A stretch of 64,000 nt of DNA from Symbiodinium natans (GCA_905221605.1 CAJNDS010000291.1:850560-914559), one strand, 5' to 3'; shown: positions 56,501 to 64,000, counted from the first letter of the stretch. The notes: generated from the letters alone by a model not told the origin. Program-made: numbers and translations.

Positions 56501-59500
56501 CTCTGTGCTAGCTGGCTCTCTCCAAGTGGTCAGCAGTATTGAGGCATTAGGAACAATGTCGCGATTGGTCGCCCATGGTGCGGGCTACTCCTGCGATACT
56601 GGCATGGAGGGCCGACCTTTGGCACTGCAAGGACATCTCAACATGCTCGTCAACGCCGGACTGAGCGTGGAGTACTTGCAGCTCCAGGCGGGGAAGGAGT
56701 ATGACGCGCTCCTCAAGTCCTATGAGGTCTTCCCCCCACAGACCATCGCCAGCCTCAGCCTCAATGACCCCGAGATTCCAACGCCGAATCTGCTTAAGCT
56801 GGCTCGCATCTCGAACGAGGGTCTCAGCAAGCTCCAGCCAACCGAAAGGTTGCGCCGAAGTCGCTTTCTGCTAGTGGTGACGGACTCAGTCACATCCCTT
56901 GGACGACAGAACACCAAGGGGCAATGGAAATTCTCCATTCCCGAAGAGGAGATCTTCATGGCAGCACTGACCCTCAGCTACACGAGCGATAAACTCCACA
57001 TGTGCTGGGGAAAAACGCTTTCGTGGCTCACTTGGCAGGTGCAGGAGGAGATCCAGGCAATCCGTGCCAAGTATGGGTCGGAGTGCGAGATCGATGTGAT
57101 CGTTTGGTGGTCAGGAAATGAAGTTGCTGGACGACGAGGATGCATCCCCACGCGGCTCGCTCCGGGCGCGGCATATTCGACCTCCCAGACCTCGGCAGAA
57201 GATGTTGCGAGGAAGGTGAGGCGCTGCGCCGACGCGCTAGCCACCCTAGCGGGTGAGCCGCATATCGGGTTTGTCCGCATCGTCGGCAACGTTGACCACG
57301 AGACCTACAACTTGCATCCCGCGTACAATGAATTCATCTCCAAGATGTTTCATGAATTCACGAGTCGCGGATTGCAAGTTCAGAACGCCACATCCCAGGC
57401 AATGAAGCTGTCCTATTACGATGATTTTCATCTTTGGGATACCCCCGAAAACCGCAAGCAGATCCAAGACTACATCTACACCACGGCGCTCCTTGGCGAC
57501 CTAGAAAGGGAAGCGTCACGGTATGCAGATGTTCTGGATCGACTAGGAGATCTTTTTCCCTACGTCGAGGTGGAAGGCGGATACAGGATGGACAGTGCAG
57601 CAGGTCGTGAAGCCCTACGCCTCTACAAGGAGGTGGTTGAAAGTGGCAGAAAAGACCTGAAGGTCCACAAGATCAAAGCGCCTGTGCCCGTGAAGATCAG
57701 CAAGGAAGACACCTGGTGGGAGGTCCCCGACGCTAACACTGCGCATGAACCAGTTGCCGCACCCGCTCAGCAAGACAAAACGATCGCCCGATCAGAGGTG
57801 GAGTATCCTGTGGTTTCGGACGTATCGGAGATCGATGAGGTCAAGGGTGAGGTCGTCCAGGCCGAGTCAGAGAAGGCTGAGTACCTTCCCCTGAACGAGG
57901 TCGTGCTCGCCGATGATGGGGATTATCGACCCCCCCTGGCGTCAGACGGCCGGGCAACAAGCGCAGCTACCCGAAAGGGTAAGTCGTCGGGGCAAAGCGA
58001 GGATGTCTACGCCCGCGAGATGTACCAGGACGCATCCAAAACCCATGGTGGAGAGGAAAGCCAGGAGCAGGACCTCCCGATGACCGGTTACTGGTACAAC
58101 GGGGAACTCCACGACCTTGAGCCTCTGCCAAGTGCCGATCTCCGCAAGTATGAACAGCGGGTGAACTTTAGGCACGGCGACCTCAAGCTGCTCAGCTTGC
58201 TCTTGAGGGGACACCAGAATGACTGGTACGGGCTGGACTTCGACATCGCCATGTGGACGGATGTCGATAAGCTCCTGGACCGCTTCAATGAAGCAACTCG
58301 TCGAAAATGGGGCGTAAGACAGCTGCTGCAGGTGACCGCGCAGGACAAAAAGAGGAGGTTCGAGATTCTTGGGATCCGACACGAGATCAGCAACAGCCTG
58401 AATCTCTCCCTCTTTCCTGTGCGGATCAGAGCAGTCACCGGCCACTCGGAGAAAGTGATGCGCATCGAGTCAGACGAGTTCCTTGCCCGGAGGTTTCTCA
58501 CCAATGAGAATTTGGATGTCGCTCCACAGGTCATATACCACCGCACGGATGCGAAGAGCGTGGAGTTGATTTTGAAATCCGGGATCAAGGTTGCTGGCGG
58601 CAGAAAGGGCGGGCGTGCCCATGCGTACTTCTCACCTACCACCCTCAAGGACGAGAAGTACACTTCTGGACTCAGGTCGACGCAGCCGTTCCAGATTGCG
58701 GTGAACCTGCATGAAGCTCTCCGAGATGGCCTCGTCTTCTTCGAGAACAGTACGCGCGGGATCTTGACCCGTGCAGTCGTTGGCCCTCAGTATATCCTGT
58801 CATGTGTGGACACCAACACGAACAAGGTGATCTACGCAAGAGCAGGAGAGGCCCAGCCTGCAGCCACCCGAGAGGGTGAGCCGGATACTGTTGAACAAGC
58901 CTCCTCGAGCTCAACAGTCAAAGCCTTGGCATCAAGGGCTGTCCCAGAAGACCAACCCAAGCGAGTCAAGGGCACTGTTGGCGCTTTCATCGAGGCAAAG
59001 AAGGCGAGGATCGATGCTGCTGCGTTGGAATCCATTGAAGAGCAAGACGAGGCATCGGTGGATGACCAACCGCAGCCTGCGCAGGAGGTATCCGACACGG
59101 AAGAGGCAGAGAGCGACAGCGAAGCCCCATACGGGAGCTATCCATGCTCGGCCTGCCAACGCATCGTCCTGCTTGGGCAGCGCTTTTGCATGACATGCGG
59201 TGAGAACCAGTTTCCGGAGTCCAACAAGGCAAGCCGCCAGTACTCCTCGTTCCAGCAAAACCGCCGCACCACACTCCTCAAGCTGACGTACAATGCTCGG
59301 AATGAGGATCTCCTGGGACACCTCCGTGGCATCGCAGAAAAGTTTAGCAAACAGCGGGGCTCAGTCTCCCTGGATGCGCTGATCATACGCGATGCCAAAG
59401 ACAAGTTCCAACGTGCGAGAAAGCTCAAGTTCGACTCCATTGCTGATCGGTTGGAACGTGATGCCACCTTCTTCCTGCAGATGATGAGGAACGGAATCAC

Positions 59501-60164
59501 GGTTCAGGATGCGTGCCGAATGGACCTCCTGGTGAAGGCCGTGCTCCCGGACCCAGGCCGCACAGAAGAGCAGCGGCTTCTGCAGGCGGGGTCGAACTAC
59601 CTCAGCGGAGCTTCCCGAAAGGGAATGCCGGGCAAGTTGGTTTACTATGGCGATGCGCCAATGGATGGCCTAAAATCGGCTGGACTGATTGACCAGTTCT
59701 CCGAGAACCCCATCGGGATGGCCTACGGCGGCGCCTTCATCGGCTTCAGCTTCTATGCCGATATCGCCACCCGCTTGTCCGGTGCCCGCACAATCTACAG
59801 CTTCAACGGCATTGTGGAAATCAAGCATGAAACGCCGGAAGGCATGATTGCCGAGCTGCAAATGCTGGCAGCCGAATGCATCCACTCTGCCGAGGAGCAG
59901 GAAAGAATCACCGCCTACCACGCCGCCACTAATCGAGAGACGGCACAGCAGCGAACGGAGGCTGCCACTACTACCCGTCTATCGACGCAGAGCGCCTCAT
60001 CAAGGGACACAGCTGTTCGTGAAGCACCCTGGCATCAAGGGCAAGAACAGTGGTGGTCAGACCGTGAATGGCGCGAGTGGCGTGAGTGGCGTGAGCCAGC
60101 TAGTCAGGGTTGGGGCTCATCCCGCTGGAGCAGTCAGCGCGGATCGCAGTGGTGGAGCCGCTGA
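53475..60164 (+). CDS. Copia RT and RNase H fused to dioxygenase-, SGNH-, KptA-like and zinc-ribbon domains
   Basis: 2,229 codons, one uninterrupted frame. RT: KGRSVFQGNKVLDE (about 23), QQADARQAYTQA, and YVDD in MVIYVDDFKL (about 163). RNase H: FSDADFAGEYDSKSTTG (about 499), SSTESEVVSA and LEDNQATI, ending at about residue 715 (TKPFTERTKW). Copia normally stops about here. Beyond it come a 2OG dioxygenase-like domain (about 790-945), an SGNH-like hydrolase domain (about 1120-1330), a KptA/Tpt1-like domain (about 1555-1785), a zinc ribbon (about 1889-1911) and a C-terminal unknown domain with a Trp/Arg-rich tail. No other promoter or ATG is needed, so these would be made as part of the polyprotein; protease cleavage is likely but not shown. 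Codon use looks even throughout. Confidence 0.93.
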   Translation: MRQKHEKPMRKCTSKENDPNRRYKGRSVFQGNKVLDENSDHALFAEMSSSPASMEAGKILDVFGSQPGFSIQQADARQAYTQALFTGVETWVRLPRNRWPKGWRSMKDPVVPLKLALYGHPDSGGIWERHCETELKKVGFEPVLTDIWKSVFYNADLELLMVIYVDDFKLAGPTKNIQKGWESIATVIDMDPAEVIGRYFGCQHIEEKNVTLSKEHHPFHYVFEPENETAAPAKIAEDRWDVIPEVMLAVRHHSYPRKRLYMPTEEDVQMFPTIGPQRYTFQAADGVTEEHQDNMNIARDKCFKQWWTGTTYFDLAARGPEEFGLAVAAARKGKSVRNKAEAKKEVKQNKFVTLSRDQEDKPGSMTKPVTRITCDMKDFLHSCVDRYCELAKVDRSSLKSVSTPFHELRTATPIVNETEKTGRLQPIASKVLMKILFAARMARWDLLRATQSLASRVTKWSPDCDLALHRLVSYINSSIDLTMSGFIGDSIHDCRLWLFSDADFAGEYDSKSTTGCALFLVGPNTYYPINAFSKKQTSITMSSTESEVVSANQGVRAQGLPSLSLWYFLWRGKADREVGPRAEMKSTSNSFVARIDPELDEIRYGTTRPDGMSIADINGLHVQLPKCFQIRHLEDNQATITLLLSGRAGVLRHTDRTQKVSFGWLRQQYEEGHFRLLNVDTSEQVADVFTKPFTERTKWIHALKLIAHTYKSVDPQAGRNSVSKSVPAAPKSVCITTEQLEHVAKLLRRADRYDFEDFEQVAEMMYDNLRMSSSRLRSVVRSGTELAPKYFVFGLWTHGGCFGLTKRTGQMSQLCRYINGFIRKHAPKHFTWTSFVINFMGRAGVHSDKFNLRGSQNWSFGFGPYQGGELWVEDPDQRMDAFTDKDGKTWLGRNLQTCRKPVLLNPHLRHAVQPFTGNRHSLIAYSSGGWTKLGDDDKQLLQDTDFRTPRAQLKHACVCSCASPHDEGGKNCPKTTPETVASVLRASIGNAQTYTTCTSASVEPAGPTLSVLAGSLQVVSSIEALGTMSRLVAHGAGYSCDTGMEGRPLALQGHLNMLVNAGLSVEYLQLQAGKEYDALLKSYEVFPPQTIASLSLNDPEIPTPNLLKLARISNEGLSKLQPTERLRRSRFLLVVTDSVTSLGRQNTKGQWKFSIPEEEIFMAALTLSYTSDKLHMCWGKTLSWLTWQVQEEIQAIRAKYGSECEIDVIVWWSGNEVAGRRGCIPTRLAPGAAYSTSQTSAEDVARKVRRCADALATLAGEPHIGFVRIVGNVDHETYNLHPAYNEFISKMFHEFTSRGLQVQNATSQAMKLSYYDDFHLWDTPENRKQIQDYIYTTALLGDLEREASRYADVLDRLGDLFPYVEVEGGYRMDSAAGREALRLYKEVVESGRKDLKVHKIKAPVPVKISKEDTWWEVPDANTAHEPVAAPAQQDKTIARSEVEYPVVSDVSEIDEVKGEVVQAESEKAEYLPLNEVVLADDGDYRPPLASDGRATSAATRKGKSSGQSEDVYAREMYQDASKTHGGEESQEQDLPMTGYWYNGELHDLEPLPSADLRKYEQRVNFRHGDLKLLSLLLRGHQNDWYGLDFDIAMWTDVDKLLDRFNEATRRKWGVRQLLQVTAQDKKRRFEILGIRHEISNSLNLSLFPVRIRAVTGHSEKVMRIESDEFLARRFLTNENLDVAPQVIYHRTDAKSVELILKSGIKVAGGRKGGRAHAYFSPTTLKDEKYTSGLRSTQPFQIAVNLHEALRDGLVFFENSTRGILTRAVVGPQYILSCVDTNTNKVIYARAGEAQPAATREGEPDTVEQASSSSTVKALASRAVPEDQPKRVKGTVGAFIEAKKARIDAAALESIEEQDEASVDDQPQPAQEVSDTEEAESDSEAPYGSYPCSACQRIVLLGQRFCMTCGENQFPESNKASRQYSSFQQNRRTTLLKLTYNARNEDLLGHLRGIAEKFSKQRGSVSLDALIIRDAKDKFQRARKLKFDSIADRLERDATFFLQMMRNGITVQDACRMDLLVKAVLPDPGRTEEQRLLQAGSNYLSGASRKGMPGKLVYYGDAPMDGLKSAGLIDQFSENPIGMAYGGAFIGFSFYADIATRLSGARTIYSFNGIVEIKHETPEGMIAELQMLAAECIHSAEEQERITAYHAATNRETAQQRTEAATTTRLSTQSASSRDTAVREAPWHQGQEQWWSDREWREWREWREPASQGWGSSRWSSQRGSQWWSR
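55840..56320 (+). other. Fe(II)/2-oxoglutarate dioxygenase-like domain in the copia polyprotein
   Basis: FGLWTHGGCFGLTKRTGQM is followed by RAGVHSDKFN with His 846-x-Asp 848, then GFGPYQGGELWVEDPD. The distal motif is LRHAVQPFTGNRHSLIAYSS with His 910 and Arg 919. HxD, a distal His and a following Arg, with GGELWVE between, is the signature of 2OG-Fe(II) oxygenases, in the style of the TET/JBP and related domains often seen in dinoflagellate retroelements. All four key residues are present. The substrate is unknown; oxidation of a nucleic acid base is an attractive guess only. Confidence 0.8.
56840..57460 (+). other. SGNH-hydrolase-like domain in the copia polyprotein
   Basis: Block I-like LLVVTDSVTSLG (residue about 1133, Ser within TDS). 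Block III-like VIVWWSGNEVAG (about 1210, Gly-Asn). Block V-like YYDDFHLWDTPENRKQ (about 1314, Asp-x-His with spacing usual for SGNH esterases). The order and spacing match the SGNH superfamily, but the first block is TDS rather than GDS, so the call is moderate. Esterase-like ORFs are known from some other retrotransposons. Confidence 0.55.
58130..58815 (+). other. KptA/Tpt1-like RNA 2'-phosphotransferase domain in the copia polyprotein
   Basis: LLSLLLRGHQNDWYGLDFD resembles the LSxxLRHxP...LGL start of Tpt1, here with Gly between Arg and His. WTDVDKLLDRF and DKKRRFEIL follow as in Tpt1. Then come PVRIRAVTGHS (Tpt1 IRAxQGHS), VIYHRTDAKSVELILKSGIK (HGT..xxI...GL) and GRAHAYFSP (the second-lobe R-x-H block). 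NLHEALRDGLVFFENSTRGI matches the (V/I)DxxxAxxxGxxFxxSxNxVI block. Tpt1/KptA moves the splice-junction 2'-phosphate of ligated RNA to NAD+. All motif blocks are in order over about 230 residues. The RGH variation may affect activity. GNRA hairpins lie on both sides (57970 and 58867). Confidence 0.8.
59138..59206 (+). other. Zinc ribbon (CxxC...CxxC)
   Basis: YPCSACQRIV then FCMTCGEN: two CxxC pairs 13 residues apart, a typical structural zinc ribbon. It lies between an acidic linker and an unrecognised C-terminal domain (GFSFYADIATRLSGARTIYS). Confidence 0.75.
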
Positions 60165-60300
60165 ATGCCCATTTTGAATGCACAATAGCTCAAGTTTTGC
60201 TTTCCCTTCACCTTTGTTTCGGTCATAGCGGGTGGGACAACATGGGCCACCCGAAAGGGTGTGTCGTAATCCTCTGTCCACCTTAGCTTGTGCCAAGCAC

Positions 60301-60311
60301 GGTGAGGGGGG
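60301..60311 (+). promoter_or_regulatory. Polypurine tract
   Basis: GGTGAGGGGGG directly abuts the 3' LTR, as needed for plus-strand priming. Confidence 0.85.
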
Positions 60312-60454
60312 TGTAGTTTTTCATGGAGGAATTACACTCCTTTTGCGAGCTGTGCATACCATCGCTTTACCCTCGACTGTGGCTCAAGTTGCCGATAAAA
60401 AGAGGCGTACTTAACGGTTTATATGTTCCCTCATGTGCTGACCTGAAAACTTCA
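60312..60454 (+). repeat. 3' LTR
   Basis: 143 bp, identical to the 5' LTR by eye, followed by the target duplication AGCCA (60455-60459). Confidence 0.97.
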
Positions 60455-62186
60455 AGCCAGGAGACATACTTCTTGAAGAACGACAAAACCGCATGCCTTC
60501 GGAGAAATGTTGATATCATGTGAACAATTTGTCGAAAAACAAAATGCATTCAATCAGAATAAGATAAACGGCAAGAAAGCGGTCACTTCTCTTGGCACAT
60601 CGAAAGTTATCGACCCATCCGAGTGGACACAATTAAACATACATCATAAGAACAACACACACACACACACTGCGACAAACAACCGAAGAACAAAAAACGG
60701 GGAACTGAGAAAGAACAAAAAAGAGCCACAAAGAAACGACAAACGAACAACAAGAGAACAACGATTGAACAATACGTGAACAACAAACCGGCAACAACAG
60801 AACAAAACAACAGCCCCAAAATAAGATTCAGAAACCCACAACAAACGAACAAAAAACCAGGACCACACGAGCAACGCAGGTGCACAAACAACGGACAGGA
60901 GACAAACAAACAGCACACAAACCACAATAACACCTTCAATATACGTGCGCTCTCATGCATTGGTTCTGGAACCCATCCCGGAACCTGTCTGGCCCGGAAC
61001 CCACCGAGGTGTCCACCCCAATCTCCCCCCAGTCCTCAAAGAAGACGCAGAAGCTCGAGCTGTTGCGGAATTAAAGTCTAAGTGACGGCAGTCACTTTGT
61101 GTGTTGTTCTTATGATGTTTGTTTGATGTTCGTGGTGTACCCGCACTCACACACGTACAGCGTCAGACACTTTTCCGTCGTTGCAAAGCCCAAGAACCCA
61201 GCGATAGCAACGATTTTCAACGTGTAGCAACGCTAGCAACACAGCCAGGAGTCCACGTGTGATGCCAGGGCAGTGCTTGGGAGCCAAGTGCCAGCAAATT
61301 CGGCAGCTTTGGATTTGAATGTGATCGCGCTTTCATTGTGACTCCCATTGCAACGCTTCCTTCGAAATGCAAACAAGTGATGGGAGAGGAGAATGTATGA
61401 GAATGTTCTCGCAGACAAGGTCGAGTTGTCAGCGTGCAGCGGCCAATTCTGTGAAGGCTTCGCGTTGTGGTGCGCAGCAGGTTCACAACCGGAGAATCAG
61501 GTCGAGCAAGCGCGTGTAATTGCAACGCGTTTCTAAGTTTCTGGGACAGGACCAAAAACGTGCCGGCAGTCCCAATGCAGGCCCAGCAGGCCCGGACTCT
61601 GTGGAACGCAGGCTCTGTGAGTAGACTTCAATGATGTCGTCCCTTTGTTGTTGCAGGCAGAGCTTCAAGTGGTCTGCAGACCGCTGCCAGATCTGCCGAA
61701 CCTTTAGATGTTCACCGTGCATGCCGACCAGTCAAGCTCACGGCCAATGGCAATGCGCGCTTGCCTGCACTTGCTGAGTCTTCCGCCAGCTTTGCGTGCG
61801 GAATCTTCTATGAACAGCCAAACTAGGCAGGGCGACTCTCGAGCTGCCTCTCCAGGCCTGTGCGTTCCGGTCAGTGTTTGTGCATGCTATGCTATGAGCT
61901 TTTTGAAGTGGCAAGCTTCACCAAGCTTATTGGAGTAAGCTTTGTCTTCGCTAATGATAAACGCAGCGCATCGACCGCCTCGGCCCGCCCTGAACATCTA
62001 AGAAACACGTTGAAGGATTGTCTGCAGGGAGATTTGTAGAAGACAAGTGTTCAGAGTTAAGTGGCTTTTTGGCATAGGCATTAATTTTAACGCTACGCGA
62101 CCCGCCTCGGCCCGGCCCAGCGCATCCGCGTGAGCATGGTGATTCCGCAGCGCCCAAGTCGCTGGACCCCAGGCAATAAGAGTTGG
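60455..62186. other. Host DNA right of the copia element
   Basis: No gene recognised. It contains the inverted-repeat block at 60641-61118, which is rich in AAC/ACA on the + strand. 61,119-62,186 holds only short overlapping open frames. Confidence 0.4.
60641..61118. repeat. Inverted-repeat-bounded A/C-rich block, possible MITE or introner
   Basis: 21 bases starting ACATCATAAGAACAACACAC at 60641-60661 recur as the exact reverse complement at 61098-61118. The interior to about 60945 is almost free of T. A perfect hairpin AAGTGAC-GGCA-GTCACTT (61080-61097) lies immediately inside the right arm. No transposase is present. I see no clear target duplication. Confidence 0.5.
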
Positions 62187-62323
62187 ATTTAGGGTTTAGG
62201 GTTCCGGGTTTATGGTTTATGGTTTGGGGTTTAGGGTTGAGGGTTAGTTTAGGATTGAGGGCTTAGGGCTCAAGGTTCACGCTTTGGGGTTTAGGGTTTT
62301 TTTGGGTTTAGGGTTCGGTTTGG
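62187..62323 (+). repeat. Degenerate interstitial telomere-like repeats (TTTAGGG)
   Basis: TTTAGGG and close variants (GTTTAGGG, TTATGG, TTGAGGG, TTGGGG) fill about 140 bp. TTTAGGG is the telomere unit of plants and dinoflagellates. It could be a healed break, a former chromosome end or a subtelomere. Confidence 0.8.
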
Positions 62324-62422
62324 ATTGATCGTAGGGTCTAAGAAACATTCACCATACCCCAAACCCATACCCCTTAACCTAAATGAAAGGATAATATACA
62401 GGAGTCTAAGGAAGGATTTTGC

Positions 62423-62452
62423 CATACCCCTTAATTTCTTTCAAGGGGTATG
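62423..62452. repeat. 10-bp inverted repeat (CATACCCCTT / AAGGGGTATG)
   Basis: Perfect arms around a 10-base spacer. CCATACCCC also occurs twice upstream (about 62350-62375) and GGGGTATG again at about 62458, so the sequence is a small family next to the telomere-like array. Confidence 0.85.
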
Positions 62453-62475
62453 CCCTAGGGGTATGTTGAATATTT

Positions 62476-62641
62476 GGGGGGGTAGGGGGGGTGGGGGGGG
62501 AAGGGGAAGGGGGGGGGGGGAGGGAGTGCTTCGAGGTTGAGGTTCAAGCTTAGACTCTTCAGCTCGTGTAATGCATCCCTGGCCGTGCTCACACCAGTTG
62601 AGCTTCGAAAACCCGCTCACCAATATTCTGTAGTGAGGGAG

Positions 62642-62695
<54 letters not shown>

Positions 62696-62790
62696 GGGGG
62701 GGGGGGGGGGGTGGGGGGGGTAAAGTAGGGGGTATATAGGGGGGTAGGAGGGGGGGAGGAGAAAAGGGGGGGGGGGAACAGGGGGGGTAC
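62476..62790 (+). repeat. Poly-G tracts including 50 consecutive G
   Basis: G-rich at 62476-62523, then 62645-62694 is an unbroken run of 50 G, followed by runs of about 16 and 8 G and more G/A-rich sequence to 62790. Such runs are hard to sequence; the length may be unreliable. Confidence 0.95.
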
Positions 62791-64000
62791 CCATGTCGCT
62801 CGCGTTCGGACTCAATCCGTGGTTCGCGCATTCGCTGGCTCAATCCGTGGGTGTTTAAGGATCCCCAGAATTCCCCTGCAGTTCCTTAGAGGTCCAGTGG
62901 GTGCGAGAGAGGTCCATAGGGTCCACCATAGACTCCTACCTTTGAATGACTTCGTGCCTGTGCACTGGTTAGTCAGGCCGAGGCGATTTATGCTGACGCT
63001 ACTCTAAGGTATTCGTCAGTAGAAAATACAAGTTCCGTGATTTGTATTAGAAGCCAGATGAGCTCAGGTTAGTTTAGAGAATCTGACTGTGTTTACAATC
63101 CGCACGTTTCGTATTCTGCGGAACTTGATGCCTCGAGAAAGGAGCCTGTACCCCCAGAGTTATGATCACCACGAATCGAAGGAAGCGGGGCTTAGGTCTG
63201 CAGAAATACAACATGACATGCATGAAGGGAAGGAAGGTCAAGATTCATCGCCGGAAAGTTAAGCTCGCCACTGGGAAAGTTAAACTGAGAGTCGCCGTCA
63301 GAACTTTGATGTTGAGTCGTTCCTAGAACTCGGGTGTGTGTGTACAGTATGCGTGCGTGCCTGCGCTCCATGGATTGAACAACATCTTGGCATCACCTGT
63401 TTACAATTGACCTGTTGAGTTGGTGTCTCGGCGCACATGCGGAATGGCTTGGACAAACTGGCTTGCAACCGACAAGATATGTGTATGGTGATCCAAGAGC
63501 AGTGCAGCAATGGACAAAGGAGTCAACAGCCACACGCCCTGCAGACAGATTCCGACAAGAACCATGGCAGCTTGTGCCACTGAAGGTGTGCCAACAATGA
63601 GAGCATGATGAAGATGGTCCCCAATTGCAACTGACGGTAGGCCTTTTTTTGTGGAGTGTGACGTGACGCCAGGTTGGCGGATGAAACGTTGGCAGTCCAG
63701 CGACGAAGCTCAGGCCATGCCCAAACTGAAGAGAAGCTATGAGATTCTTCTACATGCTACATATGCTACAGATAGCTGAAGATCTTGGCTGTTGATGGTC
63801 ATGTATCGCCACAAGTCGCATCACGACCGAAGGGCATCACCAATCTGCAGCATGAATGTTGCGTGGATGGGCGAGTGAGTGTTGGAAGGAGTGAGTGAGC
63901 GACCTGAGCAGGGTAAAATGTCATTCGAAACCTCCATGGCCACCATATGGCCCGCGTTGGCCCTCCTAAGCTGGGCGAATGGGGTGGGAAAGGGGCCTCG
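62791..64000. other. Host DNA, nothing recognised
   Basis: Only short open frames. A (GT)n patch with TGCGTGCG lies near 63340-63360. No exon is convincing. Confidence 0.4.

Larger units (their letters stand above)
48971..60259 (+). repeat. Dispersed GNRA-tetraloop hairpins (CCCGAAAGGG family), confined to the copia element
   Basis: Strict cores: 50392-50401, 51442-51451, 54463-54472, 57970-57979, 59614-59623, 60250-60259 (all CCCGAAAGGG) and 58867-58876 (CCCGAGAGGG). Related copies: 49053-49066 (5-bp stem, GCAA loop), 57244-57253 (CCCTAGCGGG) and 48972-48979 (CCGAAAGG). Most are preceded by GC(T/C)N and followed by NNNG(C/T)CG. Most coding copies share one phase (ARKG or TRKG), but 48972 and 51442 are in another phase and 60250 lies after the last stop. 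The repetition is therefore kept at nucleic-acid level rather than by protein sequence. Confidence 0.8.
48098..60454 (+). mobile_element. Complete Ty1/copia retrotransposon with large multidomain 3' extension
   Basis: A 12,357-bp element. Identical 143-bp LTRs begin TG and end CA. AGCCA is duplicated at 48093-48097 and 60455-60459. A primer binding site follows the 5' LTR and a purine tract precedes the 3' LTR. The order of domains is gag, aspartic protease, integrase, RT, RNase H, which is diagnostic of copia. Frames change twice (near 51,430 and near 53,515). The final ORF runs about 4.5 kb beyond RNase H and codes for several enzyme-like domains. Identical LTRs and open frames point to a very recent insertion. 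Confidence 0.97.

Noticed and set aside
62441-62843. Proline-rich minus-strand and glycine-rich plus-strand frames
   Set aside because: Products of poly-G; no start or domain evidence.

Overview
The window looks like dinoflagellate nuclear DNA, Symbiodiniaceae-like. Every intron I could place to the base starts with GC or GA, never GT, and ends AG, usually followed by G. Host genes are cut into very short exons. Two large retrotransposons are of kinds familiar from dinoflagellates, and degenerate TTTAGGG telomere-like repeats lie near the right end. Every gene I can recognise is on the + strand.

Left third (1-27,965), host DNA. A Rab2 GTPase runs from 501 to 3572 in 12 tiny exons; its first exon or exons lie left of the window. 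After it come stretches with candidate exons of unidentified split genes (6352-6915, 10498-10951, 12241-12871). A 977-codon intronless gene (15822-18755) encodes a signal peptide, a type-2 periplasmic-binding-protein-like ectodomain, a cysteine-rich GCC2/GCC3-like stalk and a multi-pass membrane region. A TIR-domain gene (20091-22387) is split by one GA-AG intron that holds a strong hairpin and a degenerate repeat array. A possible rhomboid exon lies at 26254-26399.

Middle (27,966-36,934): a tyrosine-recombinase (DIRS/Ngaro/PAT-type) retrotransposon with split direct repeats in the order A1, ORFs, B1, A2, recombinase, B2. Its pol ORF carries a cytosine-C5-methyltransferase-like domain ahead of reverse transcriptase and RNase H. 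Gag-like and pol ORFs are in one frame, separated only by TGA in the context TGA CTA G. Both A repeats end in a splice-acceptor-like TTTTCAG and contain 13 bases shared with the dinoflagellate spliced leader.

36,935-48,097 is host DNA with few recognisable genes: a coiled-coil gene candidate at 42704-44011, G-rich low-complexity DNA and short tandem repeats.

48,098-60,454: a complete Ty1/copia retrotransposon with identical 143-bp LTRs, an AGCCA target duplication, a primer binding site and a polypurine tract. After gag, protease, integrase, RT and RNase H, its last ORF continues for about 1,500 codons. This extension carries an Fe(II)/2-oxoglutarate dioxygenase-like domain, an SGNH-hydrolase-like domain, a KptA/Tpt1 RNA 2'-phosphotransferase-like domain and a zinc ribbon. 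A short GNRA-tetraloop hairpin (CCCGAAAGGG type) recurs through the element; copies flank the KptA module and one follows the gag stop. I consider this the most interesting part of the window.

The right end (60,455-64,000) holds an inverted-repeat-bounded, nearly T-free A/C-rich block, telomere-like repeats, a palindrome and long G runs including 50 consecutive G.
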